A DNA stretch of 64,000 nucleotides from Moringa oleifera (GCA_021397835.1 JAJFZO010000230.1:4582001-4646000); one strand, 5' to 3'; shown: positions 24,717 to 37,300, counted from the stretch's first letter. Numbers and translations: made by a program. Notes: generated from the sequence alone by a model not told the origin.

Positions 24717-26467
24717 TTAATAGGTCTCGCACTCTTCGTGTAAGTGGAGGACTCCTCTGAGGGCTACTCCAATTCTTTCCTCCCAGCTTGGCTTTCTTTC
24801 TAATCTGAAAAGAAGAGCTGCAAGTGAGCCATTGCTCATGAACTCGTAGACAAGAAGCCTGTTACTTCCATCATGACAATAACCAAGCAACCGCACTAGG
24901 CTTCTGTGATGGGTTCTCCCTATCACTTTCACTTCATTTCGGAACTCTTTTTCACAGTCAGCCAATACATTCTTCAGCTTCTTGATGGTTACAACTCTCT
25001 TGCCATTGGATATGATTCCTTTAAAAACTACTCCGAATGCTCCTCCCATGAAATTATTAGTTGCCTTTCTCAGTTCTTCATACGTAAACGATGCCAGAGC
25101 TACAACAAGTTTCTCTTTGTCCTTAGTCAGTACCTTTCTGTATTCCCATACGCGATACCGGTACATAAAATTCACAAATGATGCTAGAGCGAGAAAAGAA
25201 AGAGTGAAGAACACTATACCACCGATCACGAAACCAGTGTGAAACTTGCTCCTTCTTTCTTACGTTGTCGATGGAGTCCCTGGAGCTTCAGTTCTGCTGC
25301 GGAACTTGGCAAACGTTGTCACTTTATCCTCAAATTCCATTCTTCCGAATCGTAAGGGAAGCTTTTGCTTTGTACAAACTTGGTTTCTGTATATCGCAGC
25401 TTCACAGCTACAGTCCCTCAGACATTTCCTCCCCGCAAGCAGCTTTTGAGATATTGGAAGGAATTGAATACGGATCATCGAGCCATGAGGTACCATTCAA
25501 CTCAAGAAGATCGAAAGCATCATTGTTATTGCCTGCTGCAGCCCAAGTTAGGCTTGTTCTTGTCAACAAAGTTGAAGCCAAGAGGGCATCGACAGATCTA
25601 TGAGTGTGCAGTACCCATTCAAGCCGCACAACCCTTTAGGAGAACACTTATCATTAGACGGCGCCCATTTGACAGACCAATTACCATTCTGATCTAAACT
25701 ATGTGAATACAACCTGAGTATCCCATCTAAATCAAGTGTCAGCCGGTGGATCATAGCCTTGTCAGCGACATCGGTCGTGTTGGTGAGATTCTTTATATTG
25801 AACCCAGTTGCGTTGAGCAAGTATAGTTGACCAGTGCTGCCAAAATTCAAAGTCCCATTTTTTTGCAGCACCCTATGTATCAGATTTCCAATAAGCACAA
25901 TAAGGGCCTGCCTCATACTCCGCTGGGTAGAGCACCATGTTCCCATCTTCTTGCATGATCAGCTGAAACCTTCCACTGGCAGGATTTGACTCAGACACTC
26001 TGGAAACCATCTTTTCCCAGGTTAACAGGCGCTGCCAGGTAAAATGGTATCTGTGTGTACATCGAAGTTCTGCCGTATGATCTGTGAACCTGAATTATAC
26101 AGCACGAAGTTGCCTGTATGGAGCATGGAAGCTGAAGAGGCAAAATCATCAGTAGCTGCAATATGTTTCTGCTGACCTTGCTTAGTGCACCGTCAGTACT
26201 CAAAAGCAGTGTAACATCGCTGGAGAGTGGCGGGTCACCACGGTTAGCAGTCCATATGATCGTCTTCTGCTGGATTTTCACAGACCAGATACCCAGGGCG
26301 AAGCCGTTGCTGGTGGGGTGGAAACCAAAGGCGAACTGACCAGAATCAGACAACCGGGAGTTATTGGTCGGAGAAAGAGAAGAGCCGAGGCCTATGGTGG
26401 AATTTATTGATTGAGCGGTTGCTAGACAACGCAGAAAACTCACAAGAAGCAGAAGAATTACCGCCAT
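24717..26467 (-). pseudogene. G-type lectin (S-domain/LECRK) receptor-like kinase pseudogene
   Basis: A decayed, intronless copy of a G-type lectin receptor kinase. From the ATG at 26467 come a signal peptide and the start of the bulb-type lectin domain (SGQFAFGFHP, ALGIWSV, TIIWTANRGDPP) in one frame to about 26177. The lectin domain continues in other frames (GNFVLYNSGSQII near 26100; RFQLIMQEDGNMVLY near 25950) separated by stops. An S-locus/EGF-like part follows (CSPKGLCGLNGYC, near 25590), then a PAN-like cysteine region. A transmembrane segment and the kinase N-lobe lie in the open frame 25229-24717. The kinase has TIKKL with the catalytic lysine, but the glycine loop has lost several residues (ATNNF runs straight into MGGAFG). 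It stops after LHEECE, before the HRD catalytic loop. With at least four frame breaks and no catalytic centre it cannot encode an active receptor. Confidence 0.9.
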
Positions 26468-29400
26468 TTTTCAGGTGTAAAGTAGCAACTTTAAGATCTC
26501 TAGCTCTCCATCCTAAACAAGATGAATCAATATAACTCTACTTCACGCCTTAGTACATTAAGAAGGAAAATGTGGAGGAAGCCTTCCATTCAGCAAGTCA
26601 ATACTAAAACTCTTCACTTCCAACTCTATAAATTCAGTCTCCGAACGTGTTTGAACAGAAGTCAGCAGAAATTTTCACTACTTTGGAAAAAAGCATGGGA
26701 AGCCTTTAATTTCGGTGATGAAATGTGGCCCCTGGTTTCACGGACCTTATTATTGCCAACTCTGATTAAAATACAGAATAACTTGCAAGCCATACCCTTG
26801 TAGAATACTCAGCCAGGGGCTTGGGCTTGGGCTTGTCATTTTAGACCAAGACCAGACACAAAGCCTAAACAGACAGAACTACTCAACTCGGGCGTATCTT
26901 GGTCTGTGTCTTTGGTTAAAGTTGGTTTGGTCAGCAATTTTGTGTGCAGGCTCGAACTAGTAATAATTCCCAATGTACTTAATAATCGAGCTTCGGCTTC
27001 ATCATTTCTAAGCCTACATATATACATCACGAGTCCTACTGATGACAAGCTATATAGGGTACTGTTTATACTCCACTCATGAAGTTCTTTTGCTCACAAA
27101 AAGTGCATTGGCACAAGCCCCTCGACTCCATTTACTGCACCCAAAAGTTCTTCCTGTCAGGGTTGATGTAGACAAGACATCCATGGCCCCCCCAAAACAT
27201 GGATATATGCAAACTGTGAAGCTTTCCCCTTCTCATCACGTTTCTACCCCTGACATCTTTTTCTGTTAATTGAATAAAGGCAAATGGTAAAAATATCAGG
27301 CTGTTTGGGTTTAGGGTTTGAGTTAATGCAATCTCTTTCATGGACGTTGAAGTCTTGTTGGTGCATGTGAGTTTGCATTGGACCTAAAAGAGAACACAAA
27401 AGGAAAAGCTAAAGGGGAAAAAAAAGGAGAGTGGGTGCACGAGATTTTGTCTGGGAATTTTGAACTGATCCTCCAACATTTTGTTTCAGCTCTATTATGG
27501 CTTTTCTGTTTTCTTAAACTCTGCCCTCATCCTAAAATCATCTGATCTTCCTCATGAAACGCTGGGCTTAAGATCTTAAAAATTAAAAATTTTAATTGAA
27601 CAAAAAGGAAAGAAGAGAAAGAAGAAGGCCCACAGGAGGGGCTAAATAGGTAACATTGGCCCCCAGAGGGGAAAGCAAGAGGGCGACCAGGCTAAGCAGG
27701 TGGGTAAGATCCTGTGAGAGTGTCAAATCAAAGAGGGCCCTCACCTTGCTAGTTTTGGCTTCTTGTACACAAAGTTTGCCTTTGGAACCAACCCTCATCT
27801 CTTTTCTGTTTGTTTCTCATGATTTCAAGGTCCATTTTCTCTTGCATCAAGAGTTGGAGTATACCCACCTTTTTCCTGTCAAAATTATGAAGCAAAGCAA
27901 AAACCCTCAAGGCGGCTTTCAAGGACTTGGTTTTATAATAATCGAATCATTAGCAGCATTAGATCACTCATTCTCATGTACACATTATAAAGCAATAGTT
28001 CTCCACTATCTTTCACCTTTGTATGCTCCTTTCAGCCATATAAAATTTGTATTAAATAATTTTTTATTTCAATGTTTTGTTTGATGTATTGCTGTGATTG
28101 AAATAAACTTTATCATATTTTTTTAATTTTTTAAAATTAGTGAGTTAAAATTATTTTGTAATTTTTAATTTATATTATTTAATATCATTAAATAAATAAA
28201 ATTACATATAATTTAATAAATCAATGAAAATTCTAAATAACAGTTTAATTAATTATACTATAATCCAAATTAACAATAATATTATGTTGTATTTTTTTAT
28301 TTGGAAAAATATCAGAATAAACTCAATACTATTATCATTTTTTAATTAAACTTTTTTAGTATTTTTTGGACCAATTTTACATAAAAGACCCTTTAATTTG
28401 GTTCAAATTGATCTTTATCTTTATTTTTTAAAATAAACAATTCAATCCTTTACTTTTATTTTCTTCAAAGGGAGAATTCAAATTGAAAATTTTGTACAAT
28501 ACGTTTTAATTTTAAATAAATATATAAGATACCATTACAAAAATAATTTAATTTTTAAAATTTTTTAATAATGTAAAATCTTTAAAAAAAATATTTTTGA
28601 TACTCAAAAAATTATAAAAAATTTTTTTGATGATAACGTAAAAATATTTTTATATTTATAAAAAATTTTAAATTAAAATTTATTGTATAAAATTTTTAAT
28701 TTGAATTTTTTTTAAACAAATTAAAAACAATAATCAATTTTAGTTAAATCGATATTTTATACATATATAAAAACCTATAAAAAATTAATTAAAAACACAA
28801 ATAATACAATATTTATTTTTAATGAAAATATTTTAAATTAATCTATGTAACTCCATCTATCTAGAACTCACACTATATATTATACATCTTCGTCACTAAC
28901 TCACATGATATAAAAATCTATTTTGTACAATTTGTCGGTGATGTCATTAATGGAGTTGATAAAATGAATCACGTGGTAACATTTAGTGTGGGTCTACAAA
29001 ATTTTATCTATTTTCTCAGGTGAAGAAACTCGTGTATACTTTATATTATTGAAACTATATGAAAATATCAAAGTTTAAAAGTATGATTATTTTTTTATTT
29101 AAAGAAATGCATCCTTCAAAATTTATTAAAACAAATAATATAAAAATCACATAAACATGCTTACAAGATATATTAATTTGAATATTATTTTTTATTACAA
29201 CATTAAATTAAAATACTTTTATTAATCTGAATCAATTTTTGATAATAAATAAACAAAATTAAGTGATAATAAAAGTAAAAAATAAAAATAAAAGATTCAT
29301 GATATTAAATTGTCACGTTAAATAACAGTGTCAATATAATGAACCAATAAATGTGAGGTTATCACATATATAAATGCAAACACATGGTCAGCTCTTCAAA

Positions 29401-29889
29401 AGAGTAGATATGATGTTGATGTCTAAATTTCTTTAGCAACTTAATATAAAGATTAATTTATCGTGACTTTCTTTGAAAGATGCTTCTGAATGTATATTTA
29501 CATACGGAGAGAAACATGTTTTTTTTTTTGTCTGTGTATAGATTTATATGGGTGTATGCATGTATACATATGTATAAATGTATATACGCATGTACATATA
29601 TATATATGGGTATGTTATAGCGTATGAATATATTGTGTGTATTATTTATTTGTATGTAATTACATGCACATACATGTGCATATGTATGTATGTGCATGTA
29701 TGTTTACCATTCTTCACATATATAAGGTGTATTTGAGATAATAATGATTTAATATGAAAAAAATTTCTCTTGAGATTGTGTTATTTTTTAATAAAAATAA
29801 AAATATATAATTTGTTATGTTAATATAATAAAAATAATTAATTTATAAATTAATTATTTTTTAAAAAAATTATATCTTACTTATGGCTT
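26468..29889. other. Spacer without a supported gene
   Basis: 26.5-28.0 kb has balanced composition, with open frames but no ATG-led ORF of recognisable family. A 142-codon plus-strand frame at 27656 begins at TTG and has no motif. From 28.1 kb the DNA is extremely AT-rich. An AT-rich inverted repeat lies at about 28470-28725. A TATG/CATGTA-rich tract lies at about 29530-29705. Confidence 0.5.
28470..28725. repeat. AT-rich inverted repeat (foldback)
   Basis: The left arm near 28473-28517 contains AATTCAAATTGAAAATTTTG. The right arm near 28660-28712 reads as its approximate reverse complement. The arms are about 45-55 nt and flank an AT-rich centre. The core sequence recurs elsewhere in the window (see findings). 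Confidence 0.6.
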
Positions 29890-30290
29890 CAAATCAAAAT
29901 TTTTTAAAAAATTATATTTATTTAAAATTTAAGTTTTTATTGATTTTTAAAATTTTTATTAATTTTAATATATTTATATATACATAATATGTATATGATT
30001 TTTATTTATGTTATTATTTGAATATCTTTTTAAATAATATAAAAATAAAAATATTATTATTTTATTTTATTTAAATATATATTATTTATTTATTTTATTT
30101 TGATGAAAAATATATTTTATTTATTTTGATAGTATTTTAATAAAATATTTTAATAATTACATATAATTAAAAATAATATACACATTATATATGAATAAAA
30201 TCATTAATATTAATAAAATTATAAACGAAAAATTTTACTCTGAGTTTTTTAATAAATATAATTTTTTATAGATTTTAATTTAAGATTATA
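29890..30290. mobile_element. AT-rich inverted-repeat MITE-like element, full copy
   Basis: The left arm (about 29890-30060) and right arm (about 30090-30290) are mutual approximate inverted repeats. They align by eye with the elements at 52271-52774 and 24462-24716, including blocks such as TTTTATTTATTTTGATAGT and TTAATATTAATAAAATTAT. No coding capacity is seen. Termini and target-site duplication are not resolved. Confidence 0.55.
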
Positions 30291-30372
30291 AATACAGTGC
30301 ATATTTTATTAATGTACTTATTTTAAATTATTATCTGTTAATATTTTTTTCAAACAATCAATATATGTTTTA

Positions 30373-30375
<3 letters not shown>

Positions 30376-30406
<31 letters not shown>
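30376..30406. repeat. (TA)n microsatellite
   Basis: About 15 perfect TA units. Confidence 0.95.
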
Positions 30407-30407
<1 letters not shown>

Positions 30408-30419
30408 GTCATTAATGCT

Positions 30420-33319
30420 GACTAGTAGTAATGAACTTGTCCTCCCACCACATGCAGTGGGATTAGAATTAATTAGATGATGGCATTGATGCAACGGAAA
30501 TTGTCATCATAAATGACTTAATTAAGTTAAGTCTTTTTCACCTAAAACCTAACCCTAACGCTAAATTAAAGCTGCATTTGTATTTCTTGAATCTTCTTTT
30601 GCCATTTGTGACAATGTTTTCATTAACTTCCAGATTGAAATATAATCAATAATTAACGTATTTAATTTACGTAAAAGAGGCAATATTATTGCGTTGATCC
30701 ACAATTATAATCTATTCTATTTCAAAACGACTATTTTTCTCATATCCTCATGAGTTAAAAATTTTATTTATATTTGTTGAAGAAATTGTTGTAAATATCG
30801 GGATAGCTAATGACTTAAGTTACATGTAATTATTATTTATTTTAATTTTTAAATGATATAAATGAAAATATATTTTAATATATAGATAATATATTTACTT
30901 ATACATAATTAAAATGAATGAAAATTTGAAATAAATAAAAATTAAAATTAAAATAAAAAACAAATTTATAATAAGTTGTTTACTTTAATTCTAAGAATCA
31001 AAATTGAAATTGAAATGATTGTCATTATGAATTTTGTTTACACATTTATTTCGATTCAAAATCAAAATGTTATAAATTTAATTTAATTATATATTATCTT
31101 AAATATATATATTAATTAGTATATATTTGATATTTTTAATTATTTTTTTATAAATTTTAAAATAAATATTATTTAAAATTATGTTTTTATGATAAATTAA
31201 AAAAATATTAATGCATTAAATTTTTTATTCAAATAAGTGATAATTTGTATAATAAATAAATAATAAATCTATATTAATTATAAAAATTACAAATTATAAA
31301 CATAAAATAAAATTTAAATAATAATTTTTTATTTTCTTAATAAATTTTAAAAAATAAAATATGATAAATTTATTAAATAATAAAAAACAAAAGTGCCAAT
31401 TCAATGACTGCATTGACTTTGCTATTTTTATTTTTCAATTTCAAACTTTGAAGAAATTCATATAATTTTATTTTATAATAAAAATAAATAAACATATATT
31501 TTATTTTATTTTTTATTATAATTTTACAATTTAATTAACAAACATGTTATAAATCATTTTGGATATTCGTGAGTGACTGATCGATTTTAATGAACATCAA
31601 AGTTAAAATATATAAAATAATCAAATGTCTACGAAAGAGGTGGCTGAGACAGGATAATTAGGTGATCTCTCGTAGGGCCCTTCAACTTGCCATGAGTAGC
31701 ATCATCAACAAGACGTGGTCGTTCACCCACCGAATCAGAACACGGGCCCGTGCTTCAACGAAAATCTCCAAGATATTTGGGGGTGCTTTTGTCATTTCAT
31801 CAGGGGAGTCCAATCTTGTGGAAAGAAGCATGAGGCCGGGATAGAGATGTAATTATAAGAATCATTTTAATCCCAGGGTTAAATCAAAATTAGTAGTAAA
31901 ATTAAATTAGGAACAATAATTATTAAATAGAATAATTATGATCTGTGAGACGTCACCTTTTCCCTCGAATTCTGAAAAGGTATGATATGACCCGGGGAAT
32001 CAAATCATGGATCTTCGGGCTTTGTCCACTTTTTGTTACCTTCTTATGTGTTCCCTTGACTACCAAGTTTTAATTATCCCTTAAACCCATCCATTAATTA
32101 TTTTCCTGTTGTCATCAAATCTTCCTTTTTTTCACTATGCAACAAATCATCAATTAAACAGAAAAATCAGGCCTTTCCATAACTTTTTTATTTCACTAGT
32201 AAGCTTAAAAATATTATTGTTCTAAGAAATGAAAGTTAGATTTATTTTTTTTCATAAAATTTATTATTCTATTGAAAGAAATTAATAGATCAATTAGAAT
32301 TTTTGAATTTAATTAATATAATTTTAAGTAAAAATTATTTAAAATTATGAATTTTACATATGTTTTTATCATATTTTGATTTTAAAACGCATGCAAATAA
32401 ATTACGATTAATTAAAAATTTTTATAATTAAAAATATTTAAATTAGAGATCTTTTACCATAAGTTTTGAATTTTAAATTTTTAAACATATAAAAAAATAT
32501 TTAAGCTATGACCACAAAAAAAATTTAAACTTTTTGAGACTAATTTTTTAAATTATTTATCAAAAAATTAAAAATTTATAAAAAAATAAATTGTCAATTA
32601 AACATTATTTAATTTTAAGAAATTAAAATTGTAAAAGCCATTTGACTAAATTTTAGATATTTTAATCATAAAAATATCTTTAATTTTTTATTAAAATTTA
32701 ACTTAAATAAAAATTAATAGATCTAATTTGTTTTAAAAGTAAAAATTTGAATAAAAAATAAAATCTAAATTTTAAAATGATTTTAATTTTGTAATATTTT
32801 AATAGATCTAAATCATTATTATTAAGCTGCTTAAAATAGAAAAAAAAAAACTCACTTAATAATTTTGTATTATATGATAAAAAAGGAAAAAAAAGAAAAA
32901 AAAAGAAAGAGAGAACAATCCTAGATTTTATGCCGGGAAAAGAAGAAGATACGCTCCGTCAACCAGATATCTGAAGAGATCCACACTAGTCATTGTTGTT
33001 TCACACAACTCCTACATTCTTCTTGGTCGGCTCCCAATTCTGGCTCTACCCTCCGCACCCAACGCCACCAAATCTTCGGACCCACGCTCCCCCCCGGCTC
33101 GATCGCCTCCCCGGACCCAAATCCCTCGCACCTTCCCCGACCTACCCTACTTAGTATTCACCATTCCTTGCCTCCCAAACTCAAAAGCACAAGTTCCACC
33201 ACTTATTGTCTGCCACGTTAACAGAGACTGTGGGTGTTTACGTCATTTCTGCATGCGCCCGAAAACCTTAATTTTCACAACGTGCAAGCGCCTAAATTAC
33301 CAAGAAGCCCATGGCGTAA
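30420..33319. other. AT-rich spacer with two less AT-rich islands
   Basis: Mostly very AT-rich. A balanced island at about 31620-32110 has no ATG-led ORF of note. A C-rich island at about 32940-33320 contains runs of C and CCGG-type sequence. It does not translate into a recognisable protein on either strand. Either island could be a regulatory region or a gene remnant. Confidence 0.45.
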
Positions 33320-33536
33320 GGCTATGTTTGGCACCGTCTTTTAAGGTATTGTGCTTTTTTACTATTATCATAGCCCCATAATTTTTTAATTAAAATTTGT
33401 AGTAGCTACTGCTTCTGTAAAAAGCACAGCAATGTCTTTTTGAAAGAACAAGACACATTTAAGAAACCTTTCTTGCTTGTTCACAGAGAATGAGATTTGC
33501 ACAAGTTAAATATTTTAAATACTGCCAAACAGAGCT
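33320..33536. mobile_element. Small MITE-like element with TGTTTGGCA termini
   Basis: The left end reads GGCTATGTTTGGCACCG. The right end, on the opposite strand, reads AGCTCTGTTTGGCAGTA, so 13 of 17 bases agree. Inside, TATTGTGCTTTTTTAC (33349) is complemented by GTAAAAAGCACAGCAATG (33417-33434). This terminal motif with internal GCTTTTT foldbacks is typical of short plant MITEs. The target-site duplication is not clear, so the superfamily is undetermined. It lies about 750 bp upstream of the PRAF start region. Confidence 0.5.
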
Positions 33537-34149
33537 TTCAATAAGCATTTATAACGACAATATTAAGGATAATAAGATTTTTTTTTTTTCAAAATAGAAA
33601 TTTTAGTAATCGGAATATTGGAAGTAATAATTAACACTGTTGCCTTGGAAATGTCTTCTTTCGATCCTATGCGATTTCATGTTACCTTTCATAAATAATA
33701 TTAATATAAATTTTATATAAAATTCCTCTTTTCCTTTTGTTTTCCCATCTTTGACTCTCTGTACTTTTTTTTACACGGGAGACTCGCTTTGCCCTCCGTT
33801 TCTCTCTCCTCTGCCTCCTGTCTCCGTTTCTCCGGTTCGTCCGGTTCTGAGGTGCCGCTTCTCGTCTGAATTGCTCTCCGACAAGCGTCTCTGTCGCTGC
33901 GAGACACCTCCATTTATCGTAATACTGCTCTTGAAGCAAGTCAAAGAAACCGCTAGTCAGTCAAAATAGTCGTTTTACCATTTTGAGCTGCGATCACTTG
34001 GCTTTGACTGGGATTGTGAAATGGAGTAGCTAGGGTTTCGGTTTTCGAGGAGAGGTGTAGATCTGCATAGCCTTTGCAAAGACAGCAGTGGTTTCTTTTT
34101 CGTTTTTGTAGGAGCTTTTTCTTTTTTTTTGGTTTGCGTGGCCTAGGTT

Positions 34150-34313
34150 ATGGTGGTGGTGGTGGTGGCGGTGATGTGAGTATTCAGGTTGATGGTTAGC
34201 GTAAGGACGACGTGTCGTTTGGTGAGTCTATGATGAACGGAGCTCCGGGGAGCAATCGGAGAGGGCGGTGGCGTTTTGGTAAATATCTCACATGGAATGG
34301 CAGATCTTGTTAG
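34150..34313 (+). promoter_or_regulatory. Cluster of upstream ORFs in the PRAF leader
   Basis: If the leader is unspliced, three uORFs precede the PRAF ATG at 34297. They are 34150-34179 (9 codons, almost all valine, from a TGG repeat), 34192-34233 (13 codons), and 34230-34313, which overlaps the main start out of frame. A further out-of-frame ATG lies 5 nt before the main ATG. Such an arrangement usually lowers initiation at the main ORF; the effect here is inference. Confidence 0.5.
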
Positions 34314-37300
34314 CTACGGTAATGCCGACCGTGACATCGAGCAGGTTCCCCTCTTTCTCTTTTCTTGATGTATTTGTTCATATGTACTGTACATTCAGAT
34401 TACTATGAAGTTGGGGTTTTTTTTTTTTTTTGTGCTGTTTGTTAATTTTTTTATTCGCTGTTTTCATTTATTTAGTAGAATGTTAGCGGTTTGATCGTAG
34501 CTTAACCAAAGGACTGGGGGTATTTTAAGGTAAAATTCAGGTTTTGATCACTCTGTTGGAACCTAAAGTTTTGGCCTTGTCACGGTTTGTAGTCAATATT
34601 CTTTCTTTCCTTGCTTCTGGGGGAAAGGTTGAGGGGAGCTAGGTGGATTTGATGTTGTCATGGCAATCAGAATCTCAACACCTAAATTTGAGGAATTCAG
34701 TGTTGTCGTTCACTGTTCATGTAACCCTGTAGAGTCACAACTTCAAAATGGAAGAATTAAAGTCTGTCTGATTACTTTGTGAACAAACTGCTGTGAAATG
34801 AAGCAGAAGCCAAAATTGATTTAGTATATTCAAGGTTTCTTGGTTAATTAGAATATTAAGTGCAGATGTTTTTTTTATCTGAAATATTGAGTACAAATGT
34901 TAGACCTAAGGGAAATAAGGATTTCTTTGTTACTTACTCTCAGAGCATTTAGGATCTAACACTCAGTTCTAAACAATACCATATCTAATTCATTGAGCAA
35001 ACAAAGGATGTTTTTTAGACTCAATCCTTGGAATTTGAAGTGGCAATCAGTTGACTTATATGCTTGATCTTTCCAGTGTTCATTTCTTTTTGGGTTAATT
35101 TGTATTCGTTGTCATATCCTTGGGATCTTAAATGCTCTCCTCCCTTTTGTAGGCATTAATTGCTTTGAAGAAGGGTGCTCAACTTCTGAAATATGGTCGT
35201 AAGGGAAAGCCAAAGTTCTGTCCATTTAGACTTTCTAATGTAAGTCTGTCTCAACTGTCTTCTTTTTAAGGTGCTTTGCTGTTAACTTTAGTTTTTACGG
35301 CTTCTATTGGACGGATCTTTCAGATAAGATGTAAGTTAAAGCAAGAAGTCTGAGTTGATTCGTGTTGTTTAGTTAATTAGCAGTGTCAAGTATACAATAA
35401 AAAGAATTGATGGTTCTGGAGTGATGCGCCCTCTTTTATCTAAGTTGTCACAAAATACGTTTTCTTTTTTGTAAACATCGACAATTCTTGACCGCTTGAT
35501 AAGTGGAGAGCTCGGGTCCAACAACTAATCCACGGGGCCTGAGTTTAATGACCAAAAACTCAGTGGCCCAGTTTGTCACAAAATACATATTAGTACATGA
35601 AGCTCGATCATGGTTTCCTGCAGCTTTAAAAGAAATGATAATGTAATTAAGTTGTAATTTTCCCCTTATATGTTGTTTTCCAGATATGTATAGATATCTA
35701 TCCACTGTTTTCTATTTTGGTAAATGATTTCATCGCTTATGGCTAGGTGTTTCCTTTTGATAAGGAAAGACAGGTGATTGGAAAGATCAAGTTTGGTTTG
35801 ATTAAATTTCTAAAATATGTGACTGTAAAATTGCCGATGACAAAAACGGCTCTGTTAACTACTTATTGTAACTATGACGACTTTAGAAGCAAAGAGTGCC
35901 TATGTAGAAATCAGGTAATACCAGCTTGGGTTCCTTTTTGTTGATGTACCTTAGCCTGTTCAAGTCAAAATGTTGCTTTATGTATTGTATGTTCTATCAG
36001 TTTATTTCTTTTATGAAGTTATCTCTTGAGGTTTTTGATCTTCTTAGTCAGTGTTCAGTTTTCTCTTTTTTTTTTTTTTTTATCATCTAACATTTCTCAT
36101 GTACAAAAATCTCAGGATGAGACATCTTTGATCTGGATATCAAATAGCGGTGAAAGAAGCTTGAAGTTAGCTTCTGTCTCCAAAATTATTCCTGGACAAA
36201 GAACTGTAAGATTACTCTAATTTTTGTTTTGCATTGTTGTAATATTTAATATCTTTAGCATGTGCTATGTATATTTCTCATTAATTGATTCTAATCTGCC
36301 CTTCTTTTGTTCACTATCAGGCGGTCTTCCAGCGGTATCTCCGTCCTGAAAAGGATTATTTATCTTTTTCTCTCATATACAACAACGGAAAGCGGTCGCT
36401 TGATTTGGTTGGTGATGAAACTTTTATAATCTCTTCATGAGAGTATAATTTATTTGCCTCTCTGTTGCTAACATAGTAAATTCCTTCTTTCAAGATCTGC
36501 AAGGACAAAGTTGAGGCAGAGGTGTGGATAGCAGGCCTCAAAGCACTAATATCCTCTGGTCAAGGTGGACGGTCAAAAATTGATGGCTGGGGTGATGGAG
36601 GTCTCTACCCTGATGTGAGTTTACCTATTAAAGACTTCTCAAAGTTATTATCTTTTACGTTATGTCTCTACTACTTGTACACTTTTACTGAAGACTGACA
36701 TATTGGATATAACATTCATAAACATATTGCTCCATTGAAAGAAATTGTTTCTGGGTCAATTAGGATAGTGCTTCATCTTTTTTTTTTTTTTTTCTCCTTT
36801 GCTAGTAAGAAATGTTTTCATCTAGAGGCATGTAAATTCTCAATGCCGTCAAGGTGCTTAGTGTGAGCATGAGTTTCATTTTTTGGTTTCAGGACAGCAG
36901 AGACTTGACATCAAATAGTGCAAGTGACAGTTCAGTTAGTGCTACAAGAGATATTAGCTCTCCAGAGGTTTCTGTCAGTTTCAATCCCAATACTTCTCCA
37001 AAGAGTTTTAGGCCTGAGAATCCTGTGTACTCTGAAAGATCACATGTAGCATCAGATAGCACAAACATGCAAGTAAAAGGGTCTGGTTCAGATGTGTTTC
37101 GGGTTAGTGTTTCTAGTGCCCCCAGCACTTCCAGTCATGGATCTGCACCTGATGATTGTGATGCTTTGGGCGATGTATACATATGGGGTGAGGTCATATG
37201 TGATAACATTGTCAAAGTTGGGGCTGATAAAAATGCTAATTATTTAAGCACAAGAACAGATGTACTGCTCCCCAGGCCATTGGAGTCCAATGTAGTTTTG

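Noticed and set aside
26522..26803. 93-codon plus-strand open frame upstream of the receptor-kinase pseudogene
   Set aside because: No domain or homology is recognisable. It sits in what would be the promoter of the pseudogene.
27656..28084. 142-codon open frame on the plus strand
   Set aside because: It begins at TTG, not ATG. The first ATG is far inside, composition changes along it, and no domain or splice pattern supports it.
29530..29705. TATGTA/CATGTA-rich tract, considered as a microRNA or foldback locus
   Set aside because: Alternating purine-pyrimidine composition makes everything self-complementary. There is no defined stem and loop.
30541..30570. Telomere-like CCTAAAACCTAACCCTAA sequence
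   Set aside because: Fewer than three degenerate units. It is consistent with chance or a short telo-box, not an interstitial telomere array.
31662..31844. 60-codon plus-strand open frame in a less AT-rich island
   Set aside because: It starts with GTG and has no recognisable motif. The island is kept only as a possible regulatory remnant.
35747..35944. 65-codon open frame inside PRAF intron 2, considered as an extra exon
   Set aside because: The flanking PRAF exons join perfectly in frame without it, and its translation does not resemble the PH domain.
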